Part shown: positions 18,596-27,283 of the stretch, piece by piece
Layout of the letters: each line of letters opens with the position of its first letter
How positions within the stretch are numbered: position 1 is the first letter of the stretch
Assembly: GCA_034520625.1 (NCBI GenBank)
Contig: JAXHNI010000009.1
Span: 310,001 to 374,000 of the forward strand
Length of the DNA stretch: 64,000 bases
Direction: 5' to 3'
DNA from: JAANXG01 sp034520625
GTDB taxonomy: Bacteria; Pseudomonadota; Gammaproteobacteria; Arenicellales; JAANXG01
Made by a program: the position numbers and the translations under genes
Notes under the pieces: model-generated
Database searches by the model: none
What the model was told of the DNA's origin: nothing
Seen by the model: the letters and a program-made list of their open reading frames with translations, nothing else

Positions 18596-19162
18596 ATGAG
18601 ACTGAAGACCCTTCTTACAGCGGCGCTCGTGCTCGGCGTTTTGCAGGCGCCGGTACAGGCGGCGGAATACGAGCTCGATACCAGGCATTCATTCATCCAG
18701 TTTCGTATCCAGCATCTGGGGTTCAGTTGGATGTATGGCCGTTTCAACGACGTCAGCGGCTCGTACAGTTATGACCCCGACAAACCGGAAGCCACACAGG
18801 TCGAAGTGGATATCGACCCCGCAAGCATCGATACCAACGATGCCGAGCGTGACAAGCACTTGCGCAGTGAAGATTTCCTGAACGTTGACCAGTATCCGTC
18901 CGCCGGCTTCAAGAGCACGGGCTACAGCGGCACCGCCGAGCAAGGCACGCTGGAGGGGAAGTTGACGCTGCACGGCGTGACCAAGCCCATTAGCATCGAC
19001 GTCAAGAAGGTCGGTGAGGGCGAGGACCCCTGGGACGGCTATCGCACCGGGTTCATTGGCACGACGACGATCGACCGGCGGGATTTTGGCATTGACTACG
19101 ATGTCGGCCCGGCGTCCTGGGACATCGAGTTCGAGCTGACCCTGGAGGGAGTCCGCCAGTAA
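18596..19162 (+). CDS. YceI family periplasmic protein
   Basis: Lipocalin-like exported protein of 188 aa that probably binds an isoprenoid-type lipid in the periplasm. It has a Sec signal (MRLKTLLTAALVLGVLQAPVQA) and then the YceI start YELDTRHSFIQFRIQHLGFS. The next segment is YGRFNDVSGSYSYD, with conserved VEVDIDPASIDTND, FLNVDQYPSAGFKST, and LTLHGVTKPI later. ATG 18596 is preceded by GGGAGATGATCT. A cytochrome b561 gene follows 28 bases downstream in the same direction, a pairing common in proteobacteria (YceI with YceJ), so the two are likely co-transcribed. The exact ligand and reaction are unknown. Confidence 0.93.
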   Translation: MRLKTLLTAALVLGVLQAPVQAAEYELDTRHSFIQFRIQHLGFSWMYGRFNDVSGSYSYDPDKPEATQVEVDIDPASIDTNDAERDKHLRSEDFLNVDQYPSAGFKSTGYSGTAEQGTLEGKLTLHGVTKPISIDVKKVGEGEDPWDGYRTGFIGTTTIDRRDFGIDYDVGPASWDIEFELTLEGVRQ

Positions 19163-19190
19163 GTGCCGGCCTGAAGGCAGGAGGCTGTCC

Positions 19191-19730
19191 GTGCTGATTC
19201 GAAACACCGGCGACCGGTATGGTCTGGTGTCGAAGGCGTTGCACTGGACGCTGGCCGTGCTGATGCTGGGCTTGGTCTGGCTGGGCTGGGTGCTGGTGGG
19301 CATGGGCTACTACGACCGTTGGTACTACACGGTTGAAACGGCCCATGCCAGCTTCGGCATGCTGGTGCTGGCACTGGCGGCCTTCAAACTGGTGTGGATG
19401 CTGTACTCCCCGGCACCGGGCCCCCAGCCGGAACTCAGAGCCTGGGAGCGCGGTACGTCGAAGCTGGTGCACTGGCTGCTGTTACTGTCGATGTTCCTGA
19501 TTCCGGTCACCGGCTACCTAACATCGACGTCGAGCGGTGGAACCGTGGCGATGTTCGACTGGTTCGAGATCCCCGCCGTGGTGCCGGTATCCGATGCCCT
19601 GCGCGACTGGGTCATCGATGTCCACTACTACGCGGCCTACGCCGTGCTGGTGCTGGTGATTCTCCACGCGGGCGCGGCCCTAAAGCACCAGTTCATCGAC
19701 CGCCACGGCACCCTGAAGCGCATGCTATGA
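19191..19730 (+). CDS. Cytochrome b561 (YceJ-like)
   Basis: Di-heme, four-helix inner-membrane protein of 179 aa, likely an electron carrier between the quinone pool and periplasmic partners. Histidines that could ligate heme lie in SKALHWTLAVLML (helix 1), TAHASFGMLVLAL (helix 2), KLVHWLLLLSMFL (helix 3) and VHYYAAYAVLVLVILHAG (helix 4). The GTG start at 19191 has AGGAGG six bases upstream. It follows the YceI gene closely and ends in a hairpin terminator. No enzyme subunit is fused to it. Confidence 0.92.
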   Translation: MLIRNTGDRYGLVSKALHWTLAVLMLGLVWLGWVLVGMGYYDRWYYTVETAHASFGMLVLALAAFKLVWMLYSPAPGPQPELRAWERGTSKLVHWLLLLSMFLIPVTGYLTSTSSGGTVAMFDWFEIPAVVPVSDALRDWVIDVHYYAAYAVLVLVILHAGAALKHQFIDRHGTLKRML

Positions 19731-19758
19731 CCGGGCGGGTCTGAGAACGCCCGGGTTT
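19731..19758 (+). terminator. Probable intrinsic terminator after cytochrome b561
   Basis: CCGGGCG (19731-19737) pairs with CGCCCGG (19748-19754) around a ten-base loop and is followed by GTTTTG. It sits immediately after the stop codon of the cytochrome gene. Confidence 0.6.
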
Positions 19759-19764
19759 TGCGTT

Positions 19765-19910
19765 GGCGCCGGAGGGGCATCGCCCAGGGCTGTCGAAAAC
19801 AGGAATTCTTGAGCCAGAGCGTACAGGGATGTATTCCGTCCTTAGGTCCGTAGACGGCACTTCCCTGCACCACTCCTCACAGCGACCCTGGGCGATGCCC
19901 CTCCGGCGCC
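19765..19910. repeat. Interspersed palindromic element, copy A
   Basis: Perfect 25-base inverted arms at 19765-19789 and 19886-19910 enclose 96 bases. Just inside the left arm is the core TGTCGAAAACAGG, then TTGAGCCAGAGCGTACA and GGATGTATT. Compared with copy B near 35.0 kb the interior has about 44 extra bases (roughly 19834-19877). The arms differ from those of copy B but remain self-complementary, as expected of a structured or mobile element. There is no coding capacity. Confidence 0.85.
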
Positions 19911-20054
19911 GCTTCGGCGCGCTGTTTTTGCCAGTACTGTTTAATGGAGCCCGGGCATCACGCCCGATGCCGCGGTTATACTCCCACCGGTGACATTATC
20001 GCCAACGACAGAGTATGTGACCATGCGAGGAATGATCGTTTTGGAGAGGTATCC

Positions 20055-20960
20055 ATGAGCCGGCCCGCCCGCGACCTGCCATCGTGGCGCTCGATCCTGT
20101 TCGTGCCCGCCAACGTGGAAAAGTTCGTCGACAAGGCCCACACTCGCGGCGCCGACGCCGTCATCCTGGACCTGGAAGACAGCGTAACCATGGCGGAAAA
20201 GGCCACCGCGCGGACGGCGGTGGCCGGGGCGGCGGCAAAGGTCGCTGCCCACGGGGTGCACGTGCTGGTGCGGATCAATCGTCCCTGGCGCCTCGCCGTG
20301 CGCGACCTGGAAGCGGCCGTCGGCGAGCACGTGCATACCGTGGTCGTGCCCAAGGTCATGAACGCGGACCATGTCCGGTTCATCGAGGAGGTCATCGGCG
20401 AGCTGGAAACCGAAGCCGGACTGCCCGGCGGTCACACCGGGATATTGGCCTTCGTGGAGGGGCCGGAGGCCCTGGCGAATGCCGCCGCTATCGCCGCCGC
20501 CTCGGAACGGCTGGTGGGCCTGTTCCTGGGCGCCGACGATTTCTCACTGGAAACCGGGATGCAGCCGGGCGCCGAGGGGCTGCTGGGTCCAAGCCAGCAG
20601 GTGGTGTTCGCCGCGCGCCGTGCGGGGATCCTGCCGCTGGGCTTCGTGGGCTCGATCTCCGACTACACCGACCTGGACGGGTTTCGCGCCACCGTTCGTC
20701 AGGCCCGCGCCCTGGGGTTTGCCGGCGCGCTGGCGATTCACCCGGACCAGGTGGCGATCATGAACGAGGAGTTCATGCCCTCCGCCGAAGAGGTCGAGCA
20801 TGCGCGGGGGGTCCTGCGGGCTTACGAAGACGCCCAGGCCCGGGGGCGGGGCGCCGCCGAGTACCAGGGCAAAATGATCGACGCACCCATCGTGGCCCGT
20901 GCCCGCGAAACCCTGCGCCGCTACGAAGAATCAATGGGGTCAGACTCGATTGATCGCTGA
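20055..20960 (+). CDS. HpcH/HpaI-CitE family CoA-ester lyase
   Basis: TIM-barrel lyase of the citrate lyase beta/malyl-CoA lyase family, 301 aa. It probably cleaves or forms a beta-hydroxyacyl-CoA such as malyl-CoA or citramalyl-CoA with Mg2+. Recognisable motifs are RSILFVPANVEKFVDKA, GADAVILDLEDSV, VLVRINRP, VVPKVMNADHV, LAFVEGPEALANA, GADDFSLETGM and ALAIHPDQVAIMNEEF. ATG 20055 has GGAGAGG upstream. The last residues (about GSDSIDR) and the stop are encoded inside a 25-base inverted repeat at 20930, so the original C-terminus has probably been altered by insertion of that element. No citrate lyase alpha or gamma gene is nearby. The exact substrate is undetermined. Confidence 0.88.
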   Translation: MSRPARDLPSWRSILFVPANVEKFVDKAHTRGADAVILDLEDSVTMAEKATARTAVAGAAAKVAAHGVHVLVRINRPWRLAVRDLEAAVGEHVHTVVVPKVMNADHVRFIEEVIGELETEAGLPGGHTGILAFVEGPEALANAAAIAAASERLVGLFLGADDFSLETGMQPGAEGLLGPSQQVVFAARRAGILPLGFVGSISDYTDLDGFRATVRQARALGFAGALAIHPDQVAIMNEEFMPSAEEVEHARGVLRAYEDAQARGRGAAEYQGKMIDAPIVARARETLRRYEESMGSDSIDR

Positions 20961-21114
20961 CCTATCTGGAGCCCCATTGAGCCCCGGGATTCAATGCTGT
21001 CTCAAGCGGGGGGCCGGGAGGATCTGTCAGGGCCCCCCGCTCCCGGATACTGGAGTCGGTCCGCTCTGCTATAGGCGCCTCGGGCGCGAATCAATCGAGT
21101 CTGACCCCATTGAT
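20930..21114. mobile_element. Miniature inverted-repeat element with 25-base perfect ends
   Basis: Identical inverted ends occupy 20930-20954 and 21090-21114 (ATCAATGGGGTCAGACTCG..., reversed on the right). Inside, AGCGGGGGGCC near 21005 pairs with GGCCCCCCGCT near 21031, giving a second stem. There is no reading frame for a transposase. The GGGGTCAGACTCGATT end sequence resembles termini often found with REP-associated (Y1/IS200-like) transposases in gammaproteobacteria. The element supplies the last codons of the lyase gene and abuts the stop of the amidotransferase gene. Confidence 0.75.
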
Positions 21115-21119
21115 CCGGG

Positions 21120-21881
21120 TCAGATGACCAGGCCGTCCTGGAAGGTCACCATCTCTCCCGGGATGACGTGGTTCCAGGTTTCGTTGTTGGTCAGGGGCTC
21201 GGTGGCGATGACGGTGACGATGTCGTTCGGCGTGGTGACCTCCCCGAAGTCGACGGTCATGTCGGCGTCCTTGAGCCGCGCCACGCCGAACGGCGCGCGG
21301 CGGGTGATCCAGCACAGCTTGGTGGTGCAAAAGCAGTACAGGGCACGGGAGTCGGACATCAGCATGTTGAACACGCCACGCTCCCGGATCATGCGGCAGC
21401 GCTCGGCGATGAACTGCGACAGGGTTTCCTCCGGCGGCGCGTGCGGGAAATTCTCGCGGATCTCGCCGAGCAGCCAGCAGAATATATGCTCGCTGTCCGT
21501 GGTACCCACCGGCCGGTAGCAGCCCAAGGGCAGGTCCTGGAAGCGCTCCACCTGGCCGTTGTGGGCGAAGGCCCAGACGTGCCCCCACAACTCCCGCTGG
21601 AACGGATGGGTGTTGGACAGGCAGACCTCGCCGATGTTGCCCTCCCGGATATGGCTGACAACGATGTGGGACTTGATGGGGTAGTTGCGGACCAGCCGCG
21701 CGATTTCGGAGTCCACGCTCGGTGTCGGGTCGTGAAAGGTGCGGCAGCCCCGGCCCTCGTAGAAGGCGATCCCCCAGCCGTCGCGATGGGGGCCCGTGCC
21801 GCCGCCGCGCTGCATCAGCCCGCTGAAGCTGAAACAGATGTCGGTGGGCACGTTGGCGCTCATTCCCAGAAGCTCGCACAT
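21120..21881 (-). CDS. Class II glutamine amidotransferase (YafJ-like)
   Basis: Ntn-type glutaminase domain protein of 253 aa. After removal of Met, Cys2 (MCELLGMSANVP) would be the nucleophile. Other family landmarks are RGGGTGPHRDGWGIAFYEG, HIREGNIGEVCLSNTHPF, WAFAHNGQVE and GTTDSEHIFCWLL, closely following E. coli YafJ. It has no synthetase domain, so ammonia or glutamine-transfer acceptor is unknown; members of this group have been linked to gamma-glutamyl chemistry but that is not shown here. The stop codon touches the edge of the inverted-repeat element. It is convergent with the lyase gene and follows metK in the same direction with an 80-base gap. Confidence 0.9.
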   Translation of the reverse strand: MCELLGMSANVPTDICFSFSGLMQRGGGTGPHRDGWGIAFYEGRGCRTFHDPTPSVDSEIARLVRNYPIKSHIVVSHIREGNIGEVCLSNTHPFQRELWGHVWAFAHNGQVERFQDLPLGCYRPVGTTDSEHIFCWLLGEIRENFPHAPPEETLSQFIAERCRMIRERGVFNMLMSDSRALYCFCTTKLCWITRRAPFGVARLKDADMTVDFGEVTTPNDIVTVIATEPLTNNETWNHVIPGEMVTFQDGLVI

Positions 21882-21961
21882 CGTCGTTCAAACCGGAACG
21901 GCCGGCGCTGAGGGTGACGGCATGATTGTAGGCCGGGCATGTAGGTCGGGCGCAAGGGCGT

Positions 21962-23116
21962 TTAACGCAGGGCTTCCGCCTTGTCGGTGTGCTCCCAGGT
22001 GAACTCCGGATCCATCCGCCCGAAGTGGCCGTAAGCGGCGGTCTTCCGGTATATCGGCCGCAGCAGGTCGAGATCCTCGATGATGGCCTTGGGGCGCAGA
22101 TCGAAATTGCCCCGGATCATCTTCTCGATCTCGAGCTCGGACAACTTGCTGGTGCCGAAGGTGTTGACCATGAGCGACACGGGCTCCGCGACGCCGATGG
22201 CGTAGGCGACCTGGACCTCACAACGGTCGGCGAGGCCGGCGGCAACGATATTCTTGGCCACGTGGCGGCAGGCGTAGGCGGCGGACCGGTCGACCTTGGA
22301 GGGGTCCTTGCCGGAGAACGCGCCGCCGCCGTGGTGGGCCGCCCCGCCGTAGGTGTCAACGATAACTTTGCGACCCGTCAGGCCGCAGTCCCCGACGGGT
22401 CCGCCGATGACGAACCGGCCGGTAGGGTTGACCAGGAAGCGGGTGTCGCTGTTGATCATGTTCGCCGGGATGACAGGTCTGATGATCTCCTCGATCACCG
22501 CTTCGGCCAGCTCCTTGTGCTGGATGTGCTCAGCGTGCTGCGTGGACAGGACCACGGTGTCCACCATATTCGGCTCGCCGTTCTCGTAGCGGACCGTAAC
22601 CTGGGACTTGGCGTCCGGGCGCAGCCATGTCAGACGGCCGTTCTTGCGGACTTCCGATTGCCGCCTGACCAGCCGGTGGGCGAAATCGATGGCGAACGGC
22701 ATCAGGTTGTCGGTTTCATTGCAGGCATAACCGAACATCAGGCCCTGGTCGCCGGCGCCCTGCTCGCGGTCCAGGCCTTCGCCTTCGTTGACGCCCTGGG
22801 CTATATCCTGGGACTGCTTGTCCAGGGACACGATGACTGCGCAGGTGTCGGCATCGAAGCCCATCTCGTCCGCGGACGTGTAGCCGATGTCCCGCACCGT
22901 GTCTCGCACGATGTCGGTGTAGTCCGCGCGCGTGCCGGAGGTGATTTCCCCGGACAGCACCACCATGCCGGTATTGATCATGGTTTCGCAGGCAACACGG
23001 GAATGGGGGTCGCCGTCGATCAGCGCATCGAGGATGGCGTCCGAAATCTGGTCCGCGACCTTGTCGGGATGGCCTTCCGACACCGATTCAGAAGTAAACA
23101 GGAAATTGCGGGACAT
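21962..23116 (-). CDS. metK: S-adenosylmethionine synthetase
   Basis: Makes SAM from methionine and ATP. The 384 aa protein matches E. coli MetK (384 aa): start FTSESVSEGHPDKVADQISD with ATP and Mg2+ residues, GEITSG, GYACNETDNLMPFA (the flexible-loop neighbourhood), FVIGGPVGDCGLTGRK, and the phosphate-binding GGGAFSGKDPSKVDRSAAY. It ends EHTDKAEALR. The 119-base upstream gap shared with the divergent phosphoesterase gene holds no obvious riboswitch. It is expected to feed the SAM cycle closed by the riboswitch-controlled ahcY about 4 kb to the left. Confidence 0.98.
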   Translation of the reverse strand: MSRNFLFTSESVSEGHPDKVADQISDAILDALIDGDPHSRVACETMINTGMVVLSGEITSGTRADYTDIVRDTVRDIGYTSADEMGFDADTCAVIVSLDKQSQDIAQGVNEGEGLDREQGAGDQGLMFGYACNETDNLMPFAIDFAHRLVRRQSEVRKNGRLTWLRPDAKSQVTVRYENGEPNMVDTVVLSTQHAEHIQHKELAEAVIEEIIRPVIPANMINSDTRFLVNPTGRFVIGGPVGDCGLTGRKVIVDTYGGAAHHGGGAFSGKDPSKVDRSAAYACRHVAKNIVAAGLADRCEVQVAYAIGVAEPVSLMVNTFGTSKLSELEIEKMIRGNFDLRPKAIIEDLDLLRPIYRKTAAYGHFGRMDPEFTWEHTDKAEALR

Positions 23117-23235
23117 CGAATGTGGGCTCCAGTTGTCTTATGTCAAACCGGCGGAGTTTAGCAGTTGCCGGTGTAATCGGCACGTGCCAGACTACATTGC
23201 TTCGTTGATCCGGCTCACTATTCCAGACAGTTCGC

Positions 23236-24459
23236 GTGACCACTTCCAGTTCGACCCGACGCCGTTTCCTCCTTGGCGCCGTCGGCGCTCTTGCCGCCGG
23301 CGGCGCGGCCTATGTCTACTGGCGAGGGGTCCGGTATCCGCTGTTGCATTTCGCCGGGGCCGGCCCGGCGACCACGGCCGAAGCCGCCGGCGGCGTCGAA
23401 GTGTCGGCCCGGGGTGCGGCGGTCCTGGAAGCCGGCCCCGACGGAATGCGGTTTCGCGCCTTCACGCCGGAGCCGGCCTTCACCACCCGTGGCCGCGGTG
23501 AAGTCCGAATTGTCGTGGAGAACCTTCACCGCGACGCGGCGCTGGAAGCGACTCCAGCCCAAGCCGTTACCGAGGACCGCTTCGGGCTCAGCCGTTCGCT
23601 CACCTTGAGCGCGACAACGGAAACCCGGTTCTCCTGGCGGTTTCCCGAAGCCGACCGGTACCGCTTCGCCGTAATCGGCGACTCCGGGGGTGGTACGGAG
23701 CTCGAATGGGTGCTGAGACGCGGGGGAGAGCTGGGGGCCGCCTTCCTGTTGCACCTGGGTGATATCTACTACGAAGCGGGGGATTTCGAGCGGGCCGCCG
23801 TGAACCTCAACGCCGCGGCAATCCCCACCTATGGCGCTATCGGCAACCATGATTTCCACAAGGGATGGCGGGCGCTGTATCCGCGGTTCAACAGCGTGGT
23901 GGGCCCGAGCAATTCCAGGTTCACGCTCGGCGGCGTCGAGTTCGTGAACTTCGATACCGCCGCGGATTTCATCCCCGCGGCCCGCGGCCAGCGGGCGCGG
24001 ATCCTCGAATCCCTGCGGCCCGTCGGGGCGGGCTCCGCCGTCCGGGACCGCGTCGCCTTTACCCACGCGCCGCTCCGGGATCCGGATCCGGCACGGGATC
24101 ATGCCGTGAGCCGGGTCTCCGAGGCGCGATGGCTGAGGGAGAAACTTCTGGCAAGCGGCTCCCGGAACCTGCTCGTAGGGCATATCCACATCAAGGAAGA
24201 GTTCGACGACCAGGGGCTGCACACCTTTATCAGCGGCCAGGGGCTAGGGCATGCGGACCTGATCGGGGACAGGCCCTACCGATCCTTCGCGGAAATTCTG
24301 CTGGGAGACGTAGAGCCCGGCGAGCCGGTGCGCTACCAGTGGCAGCCGCTCGACATGCCGCTGGAAGCCCATTGCAATGCCCGAAATCTCGGGGTGTTCG
24401 ACGTCTTGCAGCGGCCGGATGTCAAGGCCAGGCTGCTGGAGGAATGCGGCCGGTCCTGA
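23236..24459 (+). CDS. Tat-exported metallophosphoesterase
   Basis: Calcineurin-like phosphoesterase of 407 aa. The N-terminus has a twin-arginine signal (TRRRFLLGAVGALAAGGAA), implying export of a folded, metal-loaded enzyme. The catalytic blocks are VIGDSGGGTE, LHLGDIYYEAGDF, GAIGNHDFHKGW, FTHAPLRD and LVGHIHIKEEF, giving the D, H, N and H ligands of a dinuclear centre. Residues about 50-130 form an N-terminal beta-rich domain before the catalytic one. The GTG at 23236 lacks a clear ribosome site but gives the proper signal peptide. It is divergent from metK and convergent with ntrC. The substrate is unknown; purple-acid-type or nucleotide phosphatase activity is possible. Confidence 0.85.
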   Translation: MTTSSSTRRRFLLGAVGALAAGGAAYVYWRGVRYPLLHFAGAGPATTAEAAGGVEVSARGAAVLEAGPDGMRFRAFTPEPAFTTRGRGEVRIVVENLHRDAALEATPAQAVTEDRFGLSRSLTLSATTETRFSWRFPEADRYRFAVIGDSGGGTELEWVLRRGGELGAAFLLHLGDIYYEAGDFERAAVNLNAAAIPTYGAIGNHDFHKGWRALYPRFNSVVGPSNSRFTLGGVEFVNFDTAADFIPAARGQRARILESLRPVGAGSAVRDRVAFTHAPLRDPDPARDHAVSRVSEARWLREKLLASGSRNLLVGHIHIKEEFDDQGLHTFISGQGLGHADLIGDRPYRSFAEILLGDVEPGEPVRYQWQPLDMPLEAHCNARNLGVFDVLQRPDVKARLLEECGRS

Positions 24460-24552
24460 GTCCGCTTGGTCGGCGGCGCCCCTGTCCTGAATAACGGTGA
24501 TCCGGTGGGAGCTCTCGCGGCCGCCCGACATTGACCTCCACGATCATGCCGG

Positions 24553-25943
<1,391 letters not shown>

Positions 25944-25947
<4 letters not shown>

Positions 25948-27011
25948 GCGTCTACGTCCTTCGACCACGGCAGGAGCAGGGAAAAACGGGTTTGCCCGGG
26001 CTGCGATTCAAGCTCGATGGCGCCGCCGTGCCGGTGAATCACGTCCTGGGCGATGGAAAGGCCCAGACCGCCGCCTTCCGGCCGAGTGGTGATCATGGGA
26101 TAGAAGATCCGGTCCTGGAGGCCCTCATCGACCCCCGGGCCATTGTCCTCGATGTCCACGGTGAGTACGTGCTGGTGCCATTGCCTGCCGATATAGCGGG
26201 GGCTGACGATCCGTGTCCGAAGCCGGATCTCGCCATGGCCGTCGAGTGCCTCGACGGCGTTGCGTACGATGTTCAGAACGACCTGTATCAACTGCTCCCG
26301 GTCGCCGTGGATCAGCGGCAGGCTCGGATCGTAGTCCCGGGTGACGGTCAGGCCTTCCCGGATTTCCGCCTGCACCAGCTTGCGCACGTGTTCCAGGACT
26401 TCGTGAATATTGAGGGGCCGGGGGTCTATGGGACGATACGAGCCCATTATCCGGTCCACCAGATTGCGCAGGCGGTCCGCCTCGTGAATGATGATGCGCG
26501 TGTACTCGCGCTGCTCGCGGTCCTGCAGCTCGTCGTCCAGAAGCTGCGCCGCACCCCGCAGCCCGCCCAGGGGGTTTTTGATTTCATGTGCCAGGCCCCG
26601 GAGGATCTCACGGCCGGCCGCGTGCCGGTCGGCACGCTGCTCCTCCCGCGCCCGCGACAGGAACCGGTCCGCCCGGGTGAGCTCCAGGAGGAGCGAAACC
26701 GGCCCTCCGTCGCCGCGCAGCGGCGTGACAGTCAGGTCCACCCGGACAGTCCGAGGCGGCGTGGTCACCATCGGCAGCTCGTAGGCGCTCACCGTATGTT
26801 CCTTCTCCAGGGCCTGCCGGGCGCATTCCACGATGGCGTCGCCGTCCAGAAAGAGGTCGGCCAGAGTTCGGCCGCGGGCGTGCCGTGCGCTGATTTCGAA
26901 CAACGCCTCGGCGGCGGGGTTCATTTCCCATACCCGCAGCTCGTCGTCACAGCCCAGCAAGGCGGTGTGGATGTGGTCGATGGTGTTGCGCTGTGAGTCG
27001 TCGGCGGGCAT
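25944..27011 (-). CDS. ntrB: Nitrogen regulation sensor kinase/phosphatase NtrB (GlnL)
   Basis: Soluble histidine kinase that phosphorylates or dephosphorylates NtrC in response to PII. The 355 aa product has an N-terminal PAS domain (residues about 15-120, TALLGCDDELRVWEMNPAAEALF). The phosphoacceptor motif is GLAHEIKNPLGGLRGA, followed by the ATPase blocks NIVRNAVEAL, DNGPGVDEG and GGGLGLSIAQDVIHRHGG. Length is close to E. coli NtrB (349). I choose ATG 27011; ATG 27026 is also possible, and neither has a strong ribosome site. No transmembrane segment is present. The gene has its own candidate promoter with an NtrC site (27202-27230), separated from glnA by a hairpin and a palindromic repeat. 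Confidence 0.95.
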
Positions 27012-27073
27012 CGTTCTCGGTGGCATCAGGGGTGTCGACGAACCGCTCCGTTGAACGGGCCTCGTGCGGAGGC

Positions 27074-27160
27074 GGCATGCCCCGCCGGGGCCGTCGAAAA
27101 CCGGGAGTTTCCCGCCGGCGCGTGCCGCGACAGGGCCACGGTGGCCCCGGCAGGCCATGC
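27074..27160. repeat. Interspersed palindromic element, divergent copy D
   Basis: Imperfect arms (about 27075-27092, GCATGCCCCGCCGGGGCC, and 27143-27160) pair at 16 of 18 positions. Just inside the left arm is CGTCGAAAACCGGGAGTTT, resembling the core TGTCGAAAACAGG of copies A and B. It lies in the ntrB leader, between promoter and gene. Confidence 0.55.
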
Positions 27161-27201
27161 TGTCCCCGCGCCCCGGATTGATACAGGCGTTTTCATTGTC
27201 A

Positions 27202-27230
27202 AGCATAGTATCGCACCATTTTGGTGCAAA
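27202..27230 (-). promoter_or_regulatory. Candidate ntrB promoter overlapped by an NtrC site
   Basis: On the minus strand a -35-like TTTGCA (27230-27225) and -10-like TATGCT (27207-27202) are 17 bases apart. The palindrome CGCACCATTTTGGTGCA at 27212-27228 lies over the -35 and spacer; its other strand closely matches the NtrC consensus TGCACCAAAATGGTGCA. A site in this position would let NtrC repress ntrBC, as described for E. coli glnL. Confidence 0.75.
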
Positions 27231-27244
27231 GTCGCGCATCGATC

Positions 27245-27268
27245 GCGCACCGCCACCCGGCGGTGCGC
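27245..27268 (-). terminator. Hairpin after glnA
   Basis: A perfect ten-base stem, GCGCACCGCC (27245-27254) and GGCGGTGCGC (27259-27268), with a four-base loop sits 16 bases beyond the glnA stop. It has no U-run on the glnA strand, so it may only partly stop transcription and allow readthrough into ntrBC. Confidence 0.5.
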
Positions 27269-27283
27269 GTCCGGTGCTCGCGA

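Noticed and set aside
21989..23161. Long open frame antisense to metK
   Set aside because: The opposite frame encodes an unmistakable MetK; the antisense frame is a by-product of GC-rich codon use and has no recognisable motif or ribosome site.
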